A stretch of DNA of 64,000 nucleotides from Candidatus Kapaibacterium sp. (GCA_937927515.1 CALBDO010000005.1:1-64000); one strand, 5' to 3'; counted from the first letter of the stretch, positions 25,745-35,487 are shown. The notes: generated from the letters alone by a model not told the origin. Program-made: numbers and translations.

Positions 25745-27394
25745 ATGGCAAAACTTGCAGAAACTTTGGCTTTTAAGCAATTAAGAGAGCACAAAAGAAG
25801 CCTTGAAAGTGTTCGAATATTCGACCTCTTTCTTCTTGAACCCAAACGACTCGAAAACTTAACATTTGAATTCGATGATTTTTTGTTTGATTTTTCAAAA
25901 AATCACTTATCTTATCAAACCCTAAACTTGCTAATTGATTTGGCAAAAGAACAGAACTTGCCTGAGAAAATCGAACAAATGTTCAATGGCGAAAAAATCA
26001 ATTTTACCGAGCATCGGGCTGCTCTTCACATTGCCCTCAGAAATTTTGGCGCTCAACCAATAAAGGTAGATGGTTGGGATGTTATGCCTAAAGTAAACTC
26101 TGTCCTTTTAAAAATGCGCAATTTCACGGAAATGGTCCACAATGGTTTTTGGCGTGGCTTCCGTGGAGATAGAATTACAGATGTTGTGCATATAGGCATT
26201 GGTGGCTCCGACCTCGGTCCCCGCCTTGTATGCGATGCTCTGGAATACTACCGAAAACCAAACATAACTGTACATTTTGTCTCGAATGTCGATGGAAACG
26301 ATATTCAGAAAGTATTAAGAGTAGTCAATCCTTTTAGGACTTTGTTTATCATTGCTTCTAAAAGTTTTACGACCCAGGAAACTCTTATTAATGCTAACAC
26401 TGCAAAGGAATGGTTCCTGCTCAACACTAATGCGATGGAGAAAGACTTAGCCAAGCATTTTGTTGCCATCTCCACAAATGAAGAAGCATGCCAAAAATTT
26501 GGAATTCCTACAGAGAATATGTTCCATTTTTGGAATTGGGTGGGAGGTAGGTTCTCTCTTTGGAGTGCTATAGGTTTGGTAATAGCTTTGTACATTGGCT
26601 TCGAAAATTTTCAGAATTTACTCGAAGGGGCTTATGTTGTCGACAAGCATTTTAGATATGAGCCCCTCGAACGTAATATTCCCGTAATTATGGGGCTATT
26701 GAATGTTTGGTATACCAATTTTTGGAATTACCATACCCAGGCTATTGTTCCATATGATTTACAATTGAGGTTATTGCCTGATTATCTTCAGCAACTCATC
26801 ATGGAAAGCAACGGAAAGCGTGTGAATTCGCAAGGTGAAGAAGTAGATTACCACACAAGTCCAGTTATATGGGGTAAAGTGGGTACGGATTGTCAGCATT
26901 CCTTTTTCCAACTTCTACACCAAGGGACCCAGGTTGTGCCAATAGATTTTCTTGCTCCCGCTGAACCAGTTCATTCGTTTCCAAACCACCACGAAGTACT
27001 TATTTCCAACTTCATTGCACAATCGGAAGCATTAATGCTTGGCAAAAACAAAGAAGAAGTTGCAAAGGAACTTTCCCAAAGTGGTCTCGAAGTACTTGAA
27101 AGAACGGAATTGCTTCCTCACAAAATTTTTCATGGAAATAGACCATCGACATCAATTTTTTATAAGAAACTAAATCCTAAAACGCTTGGTTCTTTGCTTG
27201 CATTTTATGAACATAGGGTTTTTGTAGAAGGAGTGCTTTGGGACATTAATTCATTCGACCAATGGGGCGTGGAGCTTGGTAAACAAATAGCAAAAAAAGT
27301 ACTTAAACAAATTGAAAATCGTCGAATAGATAAAGATGTTAGCCCATCGACGAAGTTGTTGTTAGAGTTTTTCTTTAAAAATTTCAAAAGGTAG
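25745..27394 (+). CDS. pgi: Glucose-6-phosphate isomerase
   Basis: Interconverts glucose-6-phosphate and fructose-6-phosphate. 549 residues from the ATG at 25745; a TTG at 25733 is less likely. Long (eukaryote/E. coli-like) form. Signatures: HIGIGGSDLGP, SKSFTTQETL, the phosphoglucose isomerase motif GGRFSLWSAIGL, and the GQLGxxH-like region replaced by GTDCQHSFFQLLHQGT. First gene of pgi-plsY-tal; the stop is three bases before the plsY start. Confidence 0.95.
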   Translation: MAKLAETLAFKQLREHKRSLESVRIFDLFLLEPKRLENLTFEFDDFLFDFSKNHLSYQTLNLLIDLAKEQNLPEKIEQMFNGEKINFTEHRAALHIALRNFGAQPIKVDGWDVMPKVNSVLLKMRNFTEMVHNGFWRGFRGDRITDVVHIGIGGSDLGPRLVCDALEYYRKPNITVHFVSNVDGNDIQKVLRVVNPFRTLFIIASKSFTTQETLINANTAKEWFLLNTNAMEKDLAKHFVAISTNEEACQKFGIPTENMFHFWNWVGGRFSLWSAIGLVIALYIGFENFQNLLEGAYVVDKHFRYEPLERNIPVIMGLLNVWYTNFWNYHTQAIVPYDLQLRLLPDYLQQLIMESNGKRVNSQGEEVDYHTSPVIWGKVGTDCQHSFFQLLHQGTQVVPIDFLAPAEPVHSFPNHHEVLISNFIAQSEALMLGKNKEEVAKELSQSGLEVLERTELLPHKIFHGNRPSTSIFYKKLNPKTLGSLLAFYEHRVFVEGVLWDINSFDQWGVELGKQIAKKVLKQIENRRIDKDVSPSTKLLLEFFFKNFKR

Positions 27395-27397
27395 TTG

Positions 27398-28012
27398 ATG
27401 ATTGAATATTTATTACCTATCCTTGCTTCGTACTTAATAGGCTCTGTTCCGTTTGCTTTTATCTTAGTAAAGCTTTTCGCAAATAAGAATGTTCTCGTCG
27501 AGGGTAGTGGAAACGTCGGCGCAATGAATTCTTTTGAGATAACTCGCAAAAAATGGATTGGTATCTTGGTGTTCTTGCTTGATTTTTTCAAGGGGTTTGT
27601 CGTTGTCTTGCTTACACGACACTTTTTCAAGGGTAATGATTTTTCTTTATTGCTTTCGTCTGCGTTTGTGGTCCTAGGTCATAATTATAGCATTTACCTA
27701 AAGTTCAAAGGAGGCAAAGGGCTTGCAACGACCTCGGGTGTGTTGTTCTTGATACAACCAATTATGCTTCTTGTTTGGTTCATAATTTGGTTGCTGTTTT
27801 TCAATCTGGTCAAAAAGGATATGGATTTTGCAAATCCCTTTGCAACAATTCTCACGCCATTTTGTTTCTTTGCCATTCCAGAAAATTTTGCTCAGCAAGC
27901 AGCTTTCATTTCCATACAATCCAAATTGCTACTTTTTATTAATTTAGCTCTTATTGCATTAATTATTTCCTCGAAATATTTTTCTTTGATTATTAAATTT
28001 CTTAAAAAGTAA
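27398..28012 (+). CDS. plsY: Acyl-phosphate:glycerol-3-phosphate acyltransferase PlsY
   Basis: Inner-membrane enzyme making lysophosphatidic acid from acyl-phosphate and glycerol-3-phosphate. About 204 residues with five to six transmembrane segments. The three conserved cytoplasmic loop motifs are present: SYLIGSVPFAFI, EGSGNVGAMNSFEITRKK (with GAMN for the common GATN), and LGHNYSIYLKFKGGKGLAT. It starts three bases after the pgi stop. Its partner PlsX is not in the window. Confidence 0.92.
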   Translation: MIEYLLPILASYLIGSVPFAFILVKLFANKNVLVEGSGNVGAMNSFEITRKKWIGILVFLLDFFKGFVVVLLTRHFFKGNDFSLLLSSAFVVLGHNYSIYLKFKGGKGLATTSGVLFLIQPIMLLVWFIIWLLFFNLVKKDMDFANPFATILTPFCFFAIPENFAQQAAFISIQSKLLLFINLALIALIISSKYFSLIIKFLKK

Positions 28013-28030
28013 AATTTCTATGAGGGAATT

Positions 28031-28705
28031 ATGGAATTATATTTAGACACTGCAAATTTGGAACAAATCAAAGAAGTAGCAGAGCTTGGGATAATTCGTG
28101 GTGTAACCACCAATCCTTCTCTACTTGCGAAAGAAGACCCAACGGTGGACTTCAAACAAAGGATTTTAGAGATTCATAAATTGGTTGGTGGCCATCTTTC
28201 TGTGGAAGTCATTTCCACCGATAAAGAAGGTATGATTCGTGAAGCAGAGGAAATTGTCGAATGGTTTCCCGAAGCCACAATTAAAATACCAATGATACCA
28301 CAGGGATTATCAGCTGTCAAAGAATTATCTAAAAAGGGCATTCCAACAAATGTTACATTGGTGTTTTCAGTCACCCAAGCATTAGCTGCACACCACGCAG
28401 GTGCAACTTATATTTCTATTTTTTTAGGGCGACTGGATGATATTGGTTATGATGGAATTGGGATTCTAAACGACGTTTGCGAAATCTGGGATGTTCAAAA
28501 CTATGATTCATTGATAATTGCAGCCTCTATACGAAATCCACTCCATATCATCGAGTCTGCAAGAGCCGGGGCCGATATTGCTACTGTCCCATACAATGTA
28601 CTTATGCAGTCGATAAAAAATCCTTTAACCGAAAGAGGCTTGGAAATTTTCCTCCGTGACTACGATAATTACTTGACCTCTAGGCAGAAGTCAATGTTAA
28701 TCTAA
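28031..28705 (+). CDS. tal: Transaldolase (short, MipB/TalC type)
   Basis: 224 residues, the short transaldolase / fructose-6-phosphate aldolase class. Motifs: MELYLDTANLEQI, GVTTNPSLLAKE, the Schiff-base lysine in TIKIPM, NVTLVFSVTQALAA, and AGATYISIFLGRLDD. It links glycolysis and the pentose phosphate pathway, which fits cotranscription with pgi. GAGGGAATT before the ATG is a good ribosome-binding site. Transaldolase and F6P aldolase activities cannot be told apart with certainty here. Confidence 0.9.
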   Translation: MELYLDTANLEQIKEVAELGIIRGVTTNPSLLAKEDPTVDFKQRILEIHKLVGGHLSVEVISTDKEGMIREAEEIVEWFPEATIKIPMIPQGLSAVKELSKKGIPTNVTLVFSVTQALAAHHAGATYISIFLGRLDDIGYDGIGILNDVCEIWDVQNYDSLIIAASIRNPLHIIESARAGADIATVPYNVLMQSIKNPLTERGLEIFLRDYDNYLTSRQKSMLI

Positions 28706-28754
28706 ATGTTCATTTCAACTACAAGAAACTCAAATTAGACATTTGCAGGTAAGT

Positions 28755-28779
28755 TGCGGGGACACTTTCAAACCCCGCA
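28755..28779 (+). terminator. Hairpin after tal
   Basis: TGCGGGG, an 11-base loop, CCCCGCA: a 7-bp GC-rich stem 50 bases past the tal stop. Only a short AT-rich stretch without a T run follows, so it is a weak terminator or a 3' stabiliser. Confidence 0.45.
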
Positions 28780-28801
28780 TACAAAATTGCATGAAATTTA
28801 A

Positions 28802-28844
28802 ATAAAAAACTCGGAGCATTTCGTTGGAAAACGAAAGCTCCGAG
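28802..28844 (-). terminator. Strong terminator of the HU gene
   Basis: Outer stem CTCGGAGC/GCTCCGAG and inner stem TTTCGTT/AACGAAA around GGAA, followed on the minus strand by TTTTTTATTT. It starts about 20 bases after the HU stop. Confidence 0.88.
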
Positions 28845-28864
28845 GCGAAGCGTGCATCGTCGAA

Positions 28865-29176
28865 CTATTTCTTTTTCTTCTTGGCGCTTGCGTTGGTATT
28901 GACTTTTGTTGCCAAAAGTTTGCCAGGTTTGAATTTTGCAACTTTGCGAGCGGGTATTTTGATTTTTTTCTTCGGGTCTCGTGGATTGACACCCATTCGC
29001 TCTTTCTTTTGAATGACTGAGAATGTGCCAAAGTTAATAAGACGAACTCTTTCGCCCTTGGCAAGTTCATCTGTGACTGTAGCGACGAAAGCATTGATAG
29101 CCTTTTCCGCATCGTATTTTCTGATTCCAGCTCGCTTAGCGACTTCTGAAACCAAAAGTGCTTTGTTTAAAGCCAT
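28865..29176 (-). CDS. HU-family DNA-binding protein
   Basis: 103 residues. Nucleoid protein that bends DNA as a dimer. MALNKALLVSEVAKRAG is followed by the conserved INFGTFSVIQKKERMG, the arm signature with NPRDPKKK, and a lysine-rich tail (ending AKKKKK) beyond the normal 90-residue HU. GAGGTG stands before the ATG. A 170-base leader with a hairpin precedes it. Confidence 0.93.
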   Translation of the reverse strand: MALNKALLVSEVAKRAGIRKYDAEKAINAFVATVTDELAKGERVRLINFGTFSVIQKKERMGVNPRDPKKKIKIPARKVAKFKPGKLLATKVNTNASAKKKKK

Positions 29177-29206
29177 GCTTCACCTCATTTAGTTAAACAT
29201 ACAAAC

Positions 29207-29230
29207 AGCGATTGGTGATTTCCAATCGCT
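29207..29230 (-). promoter_or_regulatory. Perfect 9-bp hairpin in the HU leader
   Basis: AGCGATTGG, six-base loop, CCAATCGCT. It ends 31 bases before the HU start codon, inside the presumed 5' UTR. It could slow transcription, protect the mRNA or control translation. No T run follows on the minus strand, so it does not look like the pgsA terminator. Confidence 0.5.
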
Positions 29231-29362
29231 ATAAACCTTTTCTGATTTAAGTTTAAATAAGATTTGCTCGTAAGTCATTATAAAATCTTTGAAAATACAA
29301 TAAAAATTTCTCTAAATACTTATCAAAAAACAAATTCATAGGTTTTGGTTTTGTAGCAAATG

Positions 29363-29392
29363 CAAAATATAAATTTTTTTATTATTTGTCAA
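29363..29392 (-). promoter_or_regulatory. Candidate promoter of the HU gene
   Basis: On the minus strand TTGACA (29392-29387) and TATATTTTG (29371-29363), separated by 15 bases, or 18 counted from the TTG. It resembles both the sigma-70 -35/-10 pair and the Bacteroidetes pattern. It lies directly after the pgsA stop at 29400 and would give a leader of about 180 bases. Confidence 0.4.
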
Positions 29393-29399
29393 GACCTTT

Positions 29400-30014
29400 T
29401 TACAATTTTTTTTCAATTTTTTCATTTTTTTTAAACATTTTTAACAAATTTCTATACTTATAAGCGTACTCGACGAGCGAATAAAGTGCCATTAAAGTTA
29501 TAATCAATGCTAAAATGTATGATATGGGTGAGTAAATAATTCTATCAAAATAGTTTTGGTAAACAGTTTCGTAGGTGAGCTTTAAATAAATCATCATTAA
29601 AATGATAGAAATAAAACCCATTTCCACAGTGGTTTTAACTTTGGCACTTCGAGATGTAATTATTGAAGTACCTCTTACTATTGCAAAAACTCGTAGTGAC
29701 GTAGAGAAAACATCTCTACAAAAAATAATAATTACCATCCAAGCAGGTATTATTCCAATTTTTACAAATGAAATCAACGCCAGTAGTGTAAGAATTTTAT
29801 CTGCAAGGGGGTCGAGAAATTCTCCGTAACGAGTGACAATTCCAAATCGGCGTGCAGCCCAACCGTCGATTATGTCGGTTATAGATGCCAAAATGAAAAT
29901 TAAACAACCAATTCTTACCAAGTCATTGTTATTGGAGAGAAAAAAAACATAAAAAATTGGTGCAACTAATATCCTTAAGAGACTTATAAAATTTGGTAAG
30001 TTTATAATTTTCAT
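29400..30014 (-). CDS. pgsA: CDP-diacylglycerol-glycerol-3-phosphate 3-phosphatidyltransferase
   Basis: 204 residues, inner membrane, about five helices. The CDP-alcohol phosphatidyltransferase motif DGx2ARx8Gx3Dx3D is complete in DGWAARRFGIVTRYG followed by EFLDPLAD. It makes phosphatidylglycerol phosphate, the first step to PG and cardiolipin. A phosphatidylserine or other CDP-alcohol transferase is possible, but the N-terminus NLPNFISLLRILVAP is PgsA-like. It follows tpiA by three bases. Lysine-rich C-terminus. Confidence 0.87.
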   Translation of the reverse strand: MKIINLPNFISLLRILVAPIFYVFFLSNNNDLVRIGCLIFILASITDIIDGWAARRFGIVTRYGEFLDPLADKILTLLALISFVKIGIIPAWMVIIIFCRDVFSTSLRVFAIVRGTSIITSRSAKVKTTVEMGFISIILMMIYLKLTYETVYQNYFDRIIYSPISYILALIITLMALYSLVEYAYKYRNLLKMFKKNEKIEKKL

Positions 30015-30017
30015 TTT

Positions 30018-30782
30018 TTAGTCGATTTGTTCTGCGTATTCAATAATCTTTGTAAATTCTCTATTATCAAGCGAAGCTTTACCAATCAATCCTCCGTGAA
30101 CATCTGAAATCGAAAGAATCTCTTTTGCATTTCCTCCGTTCAAACTTCCTCCATACAGGATTAGAATATTATCCCCGGCATTTGGATAAAGCTCTTGTAA
30201 TGTTTTTCTTATGAATTTATGTGCTTCCTCTATTTGTTCAGTCTTTGCTGATATACCAGTTCCAATTGCCCACACGGGCTCGTAGGCGATAATTAATTTG
30301 TGTAATAATTTGTTTTCAACAGATTGTAAACCACTTTTGATTTGATTTTCAATTATATCGAATGTCCTACCTTCTTTCCTTTCTTCTAATGTTTCGCCAA
30401 TGCAAAAAATAGGTTTCAAACCAAAGTTCAAAGCCGAAATTATCTTCTTATTGATTAATTCATTACTTTCGTTGAAATGAGTGCGACGTTCTGAATGTCC
30501 AATAATCACATATTGGCAGCCAATTGAAACGAGCATAGGAGGAGATATCTCGCCAGTAAAGGCTCCCTCGGGGAGATAATGACAATTTTGTGCCCCAAGG
30601 CCGATTTGGCTCTCTTTTATTAGTTCTGCAATAGGGTAGAGGAATGCAAATGGTGGACAAATGGCAACTTCTACTCTCAAATTATTCGTCGCAACCCAAT
30701 TTTTAATTTGGTAAGCAAGTTCTAATGCATCTTTCAAAGTTTTGTGCATTTTCCAATTTCCAGCAATCAACATTTGTTTCAT
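30018..30782 (-). CDS. tpiA: Triosephosphate isomerase
   Basis: 254 residues. Glycolytic TIM barrel. Motifs: AGNWKMHKT (active-site Lys), YVIIGHSERR (His), AYEPVWAIGTG (catalytic Glu) and YGGSLNGGNA (phosphate-binding). The start overlaps the lptC stop by four bases (ATGA), which supports this start and coupling. Confidence 0.96.
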   Translation of the reverse strand: MKQMLIAGNWKMHKTLKDALELAYQIKNWVATNNLRVEVAICPPFAFLYPIAELIKESQIGLGAQNCHYLPEGAFTGEISPPMLVSIGCQYVIIGHSERRTHFNESNELINKKIISALNFGLKPIFCIGETLEERKEGRTFDIIENQIKSGLQSVENKLLHKLIIAYEPVWAIGTGISAKTEQIEEAHKFIRKTLQELYPNAGDNILILYGGSLNGGNAKEILSISDVHGGLIGKASLDNREFTKIIEYAEQID

Positions 30783-31339
30783 TTTTTTACACCACTTACT
30801 TTATAAATTTTATAATTGGTTAAGTTCAAGTCGGATTCAAAGCCATATCCACGAACCTCTTCCTCTGAAGATGTTATTTCTACATACTCATTTGAATAAA
30901 GGCGTTGCATTTTGTTTCGCCATTCGAGAAAAGAAGTTCGCAAAACAACTTTAGGGCTATCTGCAACAACGACAACTCTTCCATAGGCAAACATATCCTT
31001 TGTTCTATCGTTAATTTTAGCACTATCGGCTGTGAGGGTGCTTTGTCGTTCTTGCCTCGTTTTCGAGAAAAATTGTACTACGATGCTGTCGTAAAGCCAA
31101 GTTTCGCCTCTTTGTAGGAAGACTTTTCCAGTTTTAGCCCACAATTTCGCTCGTAAGTGTGTCGAGTCGTAGAATTCAACGATAACGTCTCTTGCTAATT
31201 GGTCTGGATTTTCTTCCAATTTCATATTGATTTCGCTCGCGTATTTTTCTTCAGCAACTTTACCACAATTTACAAGAGAAAATTGTATTATTAGAGCAGA
31301 AATTATAAATATTTTTTTTTTGAATGTCGTTGCAAACAT
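30779..31339 (-). CDS. lptC: LPS export protein LptC
   Basis: 186 residues. A hydrophobic N-terminus with a lipobox-like LVNC suggests a lipoprotein or a signal anchor. The rest is a beta-jellyroll typical of LptC, the periplasmic bridge component that carries LPS from LptBFG to LptA, with the typical pair TADSAKIND and MFAYGRVVVVADS. It leads the chain lptC-tpiA-pgsA. LptA and LptB are not in the window. Confidence 0.82.
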   Translation of the reverse strand: MFATTFKKKIFIISALIIQFSLVNCGKVAEEKYASEINMKLEENPDQLARDVIVEFYDSTHLRAKLWAKTGKVFLQRGETWLYDSIVVQFFSKTRQERQSTLTADSAKINDRTKDMFAYGRVVVVADSPKVVLRTSFLEWRNKMQRLYSNEYVEITSSEEEVRGYGFESDLNLTNYKIYKVSGVKK

Positions 31340-31393
31340 AAAGTTTGATTAAATTTAAATTCTAATTTAGTCAAATATTTTCAAAAAAGGAAA

Positions 31394-32512
31394 ATGGCAA
31401 ATATTTTAGTTTTAGGCTGTGGCTTAGTTGGCAAAACAATTGTAAAAGATTTAGCCAGCAAGCATAAGATTTTGGTGGTGGACTTAAACCCCACTGCACT
31501 TGAGGCGGTTAGTGGGATACCGAATGTCGAGTCTATGGTGGCAGACATTGCACGCAATGCAACTCTTGAGGAAATTGCTACGGATTTCGACCTTGTCGTC
31601 TCTGCCGTTCCGGGGTTTTTGGGTTTTCAAACTTTAAAGAAATTAATTGAATTGGAGAAAAATGTTGTCGACATTGCATTTTTTCCTGAAAACCCGTTTG
31701 AACTGAATGAATTGGCGAGGAGCAAAAATGTTTCTTGTGTTGTAGATTGCGGGATAGCTCCTGGTCTGAGCCATATGATTATCGGTTACCATTCTTCAAT
31801 TGAGAAGATTGACGAGGCTATCATATATGTTGGTGGGCTGCCGTTTGAAAGAAATTTACCATTTGAATACAAGGCTCCATTCTCGCCAGTAGATGTGTTG
31901 GAGGAATACATTCGTCCAGCCAGAATTCTTCATAATGGAAAAATTATCGAAAAAGAGCCATTGAGCGAAATAGAGCATTTAAACTTCCGAGGAATTGGCA
32001 CATTGGAAGCCTTTTTGACTGATGGTTTACGTACTTTGCTTTCAACTGTTAACATACCCTTCTTGAAAGAAAAAACATTGAGATATCCTGGCTACGCTGA
32101 GAAAATCAAATTTCTAAAGCTATGCGGTTTTTTTGGCTCTGAACCTGTTGAGACAAGGAGTGGTAAAATTGTCCCTCTACATATTGTAGAGAAACTTTTA
32201 CTATCACAGTGGAAATTGGAACCAGATGATGAAGAGTTTACTGTTATGAGGATTGTTTTAGCCTCTAAAGAGAAAAACAAAAAGTATGTTTATGAGCTAT
32301 ACGATAAGACCGATAAAATTAACAATGATTATTCGATGGGGAGAACGACTGGTTTTGTTGCTTGTGCTGTTTCAAATGTCTTGTCAATGAGGGATATTAG
32401 GCAAAAAGGAATTATCCCCCCCGAAATTCTTGCTCAAGATGAAGAAGTTTTCCGGTATGTAATTGATTATTTGAAGGAACGGAAAGTCAAAATTGAAATA
32501 AACGAGTTCTAA
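31394..32512 (+). CDS. Saccharopine dehydrogenase-family oxidoreductase
   Basis: 372 residues. N-terminal Rossmann fold with VLGCGLVGKTIVKDLA, then VVSAVPGFLG and DCGIAPGLSHM, typical of saccharopine dehydrogenase/LYS9-like and lysine 6-dehydrogenase enzymes. The substrate is uncertain: bacterial relatives act on saccharopine, carboxynorspermidine or lysine. The stop is one base before the xseB ATG. Confidence 0.82.
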   Translation: MANILVLGCGLVGKTIVKDLASKHKILVVDLNPTALEAVSGIPNVESMVADIARNATLEEIATDFDLVVSAVPGFLGFQTLKKLIELEKNVVDIAFFPENPFELNELARSKNVSCVVDCGIAPGLSHMIIGYHSSIEKIDEAIIYVGGLPFERNLPFEYKAPFSPVDVLEEYIRPARILHNGKIIEKEPLSEIEHLNFRGIGTLEAFLTDGLRTLLSTVNIPFLKEKTLRYPGYAEKIKFLKLCGFFGSEPVETRSGKIVPLHIVEKLLLSQWKLEPDDEEFTVMRIVLASKEKNKKYVYELYDKTDKINNDYSMGRTTGFVACAVSNVLSMRDIRQKGIIPPEILAQDEEVFRYVIDYLKERKVKIEINEF

Positions 32513-32513
32513 T

Positions 32514-32741
32514 ATGGAAGATACTTTTGAAGCAAAATTGAAAAGGTTGCAAGAAATAGTAACTTTGCTGGACCAGAGTAACGTTTCATTGGATGAGTCT
32601 ATAAAACTGTACGAAGAGGGGATGGAGCTTGCAGTTCAGTTGCGGAAGATACTTGATGAAGCGGAATTAAAAATAATTCAATTGAATTCGAAATATAAAG
32701 ACCAGTTCGAAACAAAGGACAGTGAAAATTCAAACAAATAG
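32514..32741 (+). CDS. xseB: Exodeoxyribonuclease VII small subunit
   Basis: 75 residues, the normal size. FEAKLKRLQEIVTLLDQ and SLDESIKLYEEGMEL are the family's paired helices. It binds XseA, which is not in the window, to form the single-strand exonuclease. It starts one base after the dehydrogenase stop. Confidence 0.92.
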   Translation: MEDTFEAKLKRLQEIVTLLDQSNVSLDESIKLYEEGMELAVQLRKILDEAELKIIQLNSKYKDQFETKDSENSNK

Positions 32742-32769
32742 TAGATTGCGAAATTGTGTAGAAGTATTG

Positions 32770-32841
32770 TGACCCTGGCAGGAATCGAACCTGCGACCCC
32801 CTGATTAAAAGTCAGGTGCTCTACCCCTGAGCTACAGGGTC
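32770..32841 (-). tRNA. tRNA-Lys (UUU)
   Basis: A complete 72-base cloverleaf: acceptor GACCCTG/CAGGGTC, D arm GCTC/GAGC, anticodon stem CCTGA/TCAGG with loop CTTTTAA, T stem GCAGG/CCTGC, discriminator A. No CCA encoded. Confidence 0.96.
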
Positions 32842-32911
32842 GATATTAAAGAATACAAAACTACAAATAAAAAAAGGAATAGACAAAATAAAATTTAAAT
32901 TATTGTTTATA

Positions 32912-33691
32912 CTACAAAGTTAGTTGAAGTCCATCGTAAGAAAGGAAAATTCCCTCGGGTAGTTCCGTTTCACATTTGGAGTGAAGAATTTGATGGGCAA
33001 TGTGAATCAAGTATGTGTGTTCGGGATTAATTTTCTGGGCAATTTCAACTGCCTCCTCTATGTTGAAATGTGTAGAGTGTTTATCATAGCGTAAAGCATC
33101 AAGAATCAAATATTTTAAACCTTGCATTTTAGCAAGCGTTTCCTCTGGAATAAAGTTTGTATCGGTACAATATGCAAGGTCTCCGATTCTAAATCCCAAG
33201 ACAAGAAGCTTGCCATGATAAAGTGGAAGTGGCTCGAATTCAATATCATCAATAATGAAAGGCTTTGTATCTATTAGGTTGATTTCTAAATTTGGAATTC
33301 CACCACCAATTTGCTCCGGCTCTTCAAATATATAAAAAAAGGTTCTTTTTATCCGCTCCAGTGTAGGTTCATTGGCATAAATTCTAACTGGTTTCTTAGT
33401 GGTATAGTTAAATGCTCGCAAATCGTCCAAACCCCCAATGTGGTCGAAATGGGCATGTGTGTAGACGACTGCGTTCAATTTCTCTATATTATAAGTTAAC
33501 ATTTGCTGACGGAAATCTGGCGTTGTATCTATCACTACATTAGTATTTTCAGATTGAACAAGTAGAGAGGTTCGAAGTCTTCTATCTTTGGGGTCGCTAG
33601 AGGTACATGTGGGACACTTGCAAGATATGGTTGGTACACCAGATGAAGTGCCACTTCCGAGTATTGTGAACTTCAAGGTTTTAGACGACAT
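32912..33691 (-). CDS. MBL-fold metallo-hydrolase (PhnP-like)
   Basis: 259 residues. Metallo-beta-lactamase fold with the two-metal motif [10 protein letters not shown] and late His/Asp ligands ([16 protein letters not shown]). The N-terminal [18 protein letters not shown] has the cysteine cluster of the PhnP/phosphoribosyl cyclic phosphodiesterase branch. Substrate unknown. It overlaps the end of lipA by 11 bases, so it is coupled to it. Confidence 0.83.
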   Translation of the reverse strand: MSSKTLKFTILGSGTSSGVPTISCKCPTCTSSDPKDRRLRTSLLVQSENTNVVIDTTPDFRQQMLTYNIEKLNAVVYTHAHFDHIGGLDDLRAFNYTTKKPVRIYANEPTLERIKRTFFYIFEEPEQIGGGIPNLEINLIDTKPFIIDDIEFEPLPLYHGKLLVLGFRIGDLAYCTDTNFIPEETLAKMQGLKYLILDALRYDKHSTHFNIEEAVEIAQKINPEHTYLIHIAHQILHSKCETELPEGIFLSYDGLQLTL

Positions 33692-34565
33692 GACTTTCAG
33701 CGTGATAGGAACTTCGAACCAGAGGTCCAGACTCTACATGGCGAAAGCCAAGTTCAATGCCAATTTTTTTGTATTCAGCAAATTCCTCTGGAGAGACGAA
33801 TCTATCAACTGGTAAATGTTTTGGGGTGGGTTGCAAGTATTGTCCGATGGTAAAAATGTCTACTTCAATCTTTCGCAAATCTTGCATCACTTGAATTACT
33901 TCGTCAAATTTTTCTCCAATGCCAACCATTATTCCAGTTTTGGTAATGAATCCTTTCTCTTTAGCAAAGTGAAGGACTTTCAGAGAGCGTTCGTATTTTG
34001 CTTGTGGTCGAACGGTTTTGTACAATCTCGGTACAGTCTCGACATTATGATTTAATATATTTGGTTTTGCATCTAAAACTCGTTTTACGCAATCTGTATC
34101 GCCTTTGAAATCTGGGATAAGGACTTCTATGGAGACTTTTGGATTAAGTCTACGGACTTCTGTAATAGTTTTTGCCCAAATGGTTGAACCCTGGTCCGGG
34201 AGCTCATCGCGGTTTACAGAGGTTATTACTACATGTGAAATGCCCATTTGTTGTACCGCAAGAGCAACTTTTAGTGGTTCCTCGGGGTCTATGGGCGCTG
34301 GTTTTCCAGTTTTTATGGCGCAGAAACCGCAAGAGCGTGTGCATATATCTCCTAATATAAGAAAAGTAGCAGTACCCCGTCCCCAACACTCACCAATGTT
34401 TGGACAATGTGCCTCTTCGCAAACAGTGTGAAGGGTCTTGGACCGCATCATCACTTTCAAATTGTTGTAGGTTTCACCTACGGGGGCTTTTACTTTCAAC
34501 CAGGCGGGTTTTCGCTGGGGAATTTGTTTATTTAGGTTCTCTGCGGGGTAATCAATTCTATGCAT
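33681..34565 (-). CDS. lipA: Lipoyl synthase
   Basis: 294 residues. Radical SAM enzyme inserting two sulfurs into octanoyl-lipoyl domains. The auxiliary cluster motif [12 protein letters not shown] and the radical SAM motif CTRSCGFC are both intact, and the C-terminal part keeps [10 protein letters not shown]. It starts three bases after the sigma factor stop. LipB is not in the window. Confidence 0.96.
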   Translation of the reverse strand: MHRIDYPAENLNKQIPQRKPAWLKVKAPVGETYNNLKVMMRSKTLHTVCEEAHCPNIGECWGRGTATFLILGDICTRSCGFCAIKTGKPAPIDPEEPLKVALAVQQMGISHVVITSVNRDELPDQGSTIWAKTITEVRRLNPKVSIEVLIPDFKGDTDCVKRVLDAKPNILNHNVETVPRLYKTVRPQAKYERSLKVLHFAKEKGFITKTGIMVGIGEKFDEVIQVMQDLRKIEVDIFTIGQYLQPTPKHLPVDRFVSPEEFAEYKKIGIELGFRHVESGPLVRSSYHAESHVV

Positions 34566-34568
34566 TAT

Positions 34569-35429
34569 TTATCCTAAGTATGCTTTTAGGCTTTGACAAC
34601 GATTAGAGTGGCGGAGACGTCGGATTGCCTTTTCTTTTATTTGTCTTACTCTTTCGCGTGTTAAATTGAATCTCTCTCCGATTTCTTCCAAAGTAAGCGC
34701 TGGTGTGCCGATTCCATAAAATAGTCGTAGCACTTCGGCTTCGCGGTCGGGTAGGGTGCTAAGCAAATTTTCTATTTCAATTCGTAATGATTCCAGCATA
34801 AGTTGATGGTCTGGGGCTGGTTGCTGGTCGTTTGGTAAAACATCGAGCAGACGATTGTCCTCATTTTGTGGGAGAGGTTGGTCTACAGAAAGGTGCCTAC
34901 CAGCAATTTTAATTGTCTCGTGAATATCGGCTACAGACATATCCAATTGCTCTGCAAGCTCGCTTGCTGTGGGTTCTCGTTCAAATTTCTGTTCTAATTC
35001 ACTGAACTTTTTGCCAATTTTATTTAGCGCACCAACTCTGTTGAGTGGCAAACGAACGATTCGAGATTGCTCGGCAAGAGCTTGCAAAATAGATTGTCTT
35101 ATCCACCACACAGCGTAGGAGATAAATTTAAATCCTTTGGTCTCGTCGAAGCGAGTTGCTGCTTTAATCAAGCCCAAGTTTCCTTCATTGATTAGGTCCC
35201 CAAGGGTCAACCCTTGATTTTGGTACTGCTTTGCAACAGAGACCACGAAACGTAAATTTGCCTTTACCAAGCGTTCTAATGCCTTGTCGGCCTCTGGACC
35301 ACCTCTTTTTATTTTTTTCGCAAGTTCAACCTCTTCCTCTGGTGCCAATAGTTCGTATTTACCAATTTCTTGTAAATATTTGTCTAATGATTGACTTTCT
35401 CTGTTAGTATATTGTTTAGTTATCCTCAT
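34569..35429 (-). CDS. rpoD: RNA polymerase primary-type sigma factor, short
   Basis: 286 residues, the compact size of Bacteroidetes/Chlorobi primary sigma factors, which lack the long region 1.1 of E. coli RpoD. Region 1.2 ([15 protein letters not shown]), region 2 ([42 protein letters not shown]) and region 4 ([20 protein letters not shown]) are all clear. It should recognise the TTTG/TAnnTTTG boxes seen in this window. It lies in the glyS-S41-rpoD-lipA chain. Confidence 0.9.
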   Translation of the reverse strand: MRITKQYTNRESQSLDKYLQEIGKYELLAPEEEVELAKKIKRGGPEADKALERLVKANLRFVVSVAKQYQNQGLTLGDLINEGNLGLIKAATRFDETKGFKFISYAVWWIRQSILQALAEQSRIVRLPLNRVGALNKIGKKFSELEQKFEREPTASELAEQLDMSVADIHETIKIAGRHLSVDQPLPQNEDNRLLDVLPNDQQPAPDHQLMLESLRIEIENLLSTLPDREAEVLRLFYGIGTPALTLEEIGERFNLTRERVRQIKEKAIRRLRHSNRCQSLKAYLG

Positions 35430-35487
35430 ACACTACAAATTTTTTTCTTATTAACAGAGTATTCAACGAAAAAAAATTTGTTATATT

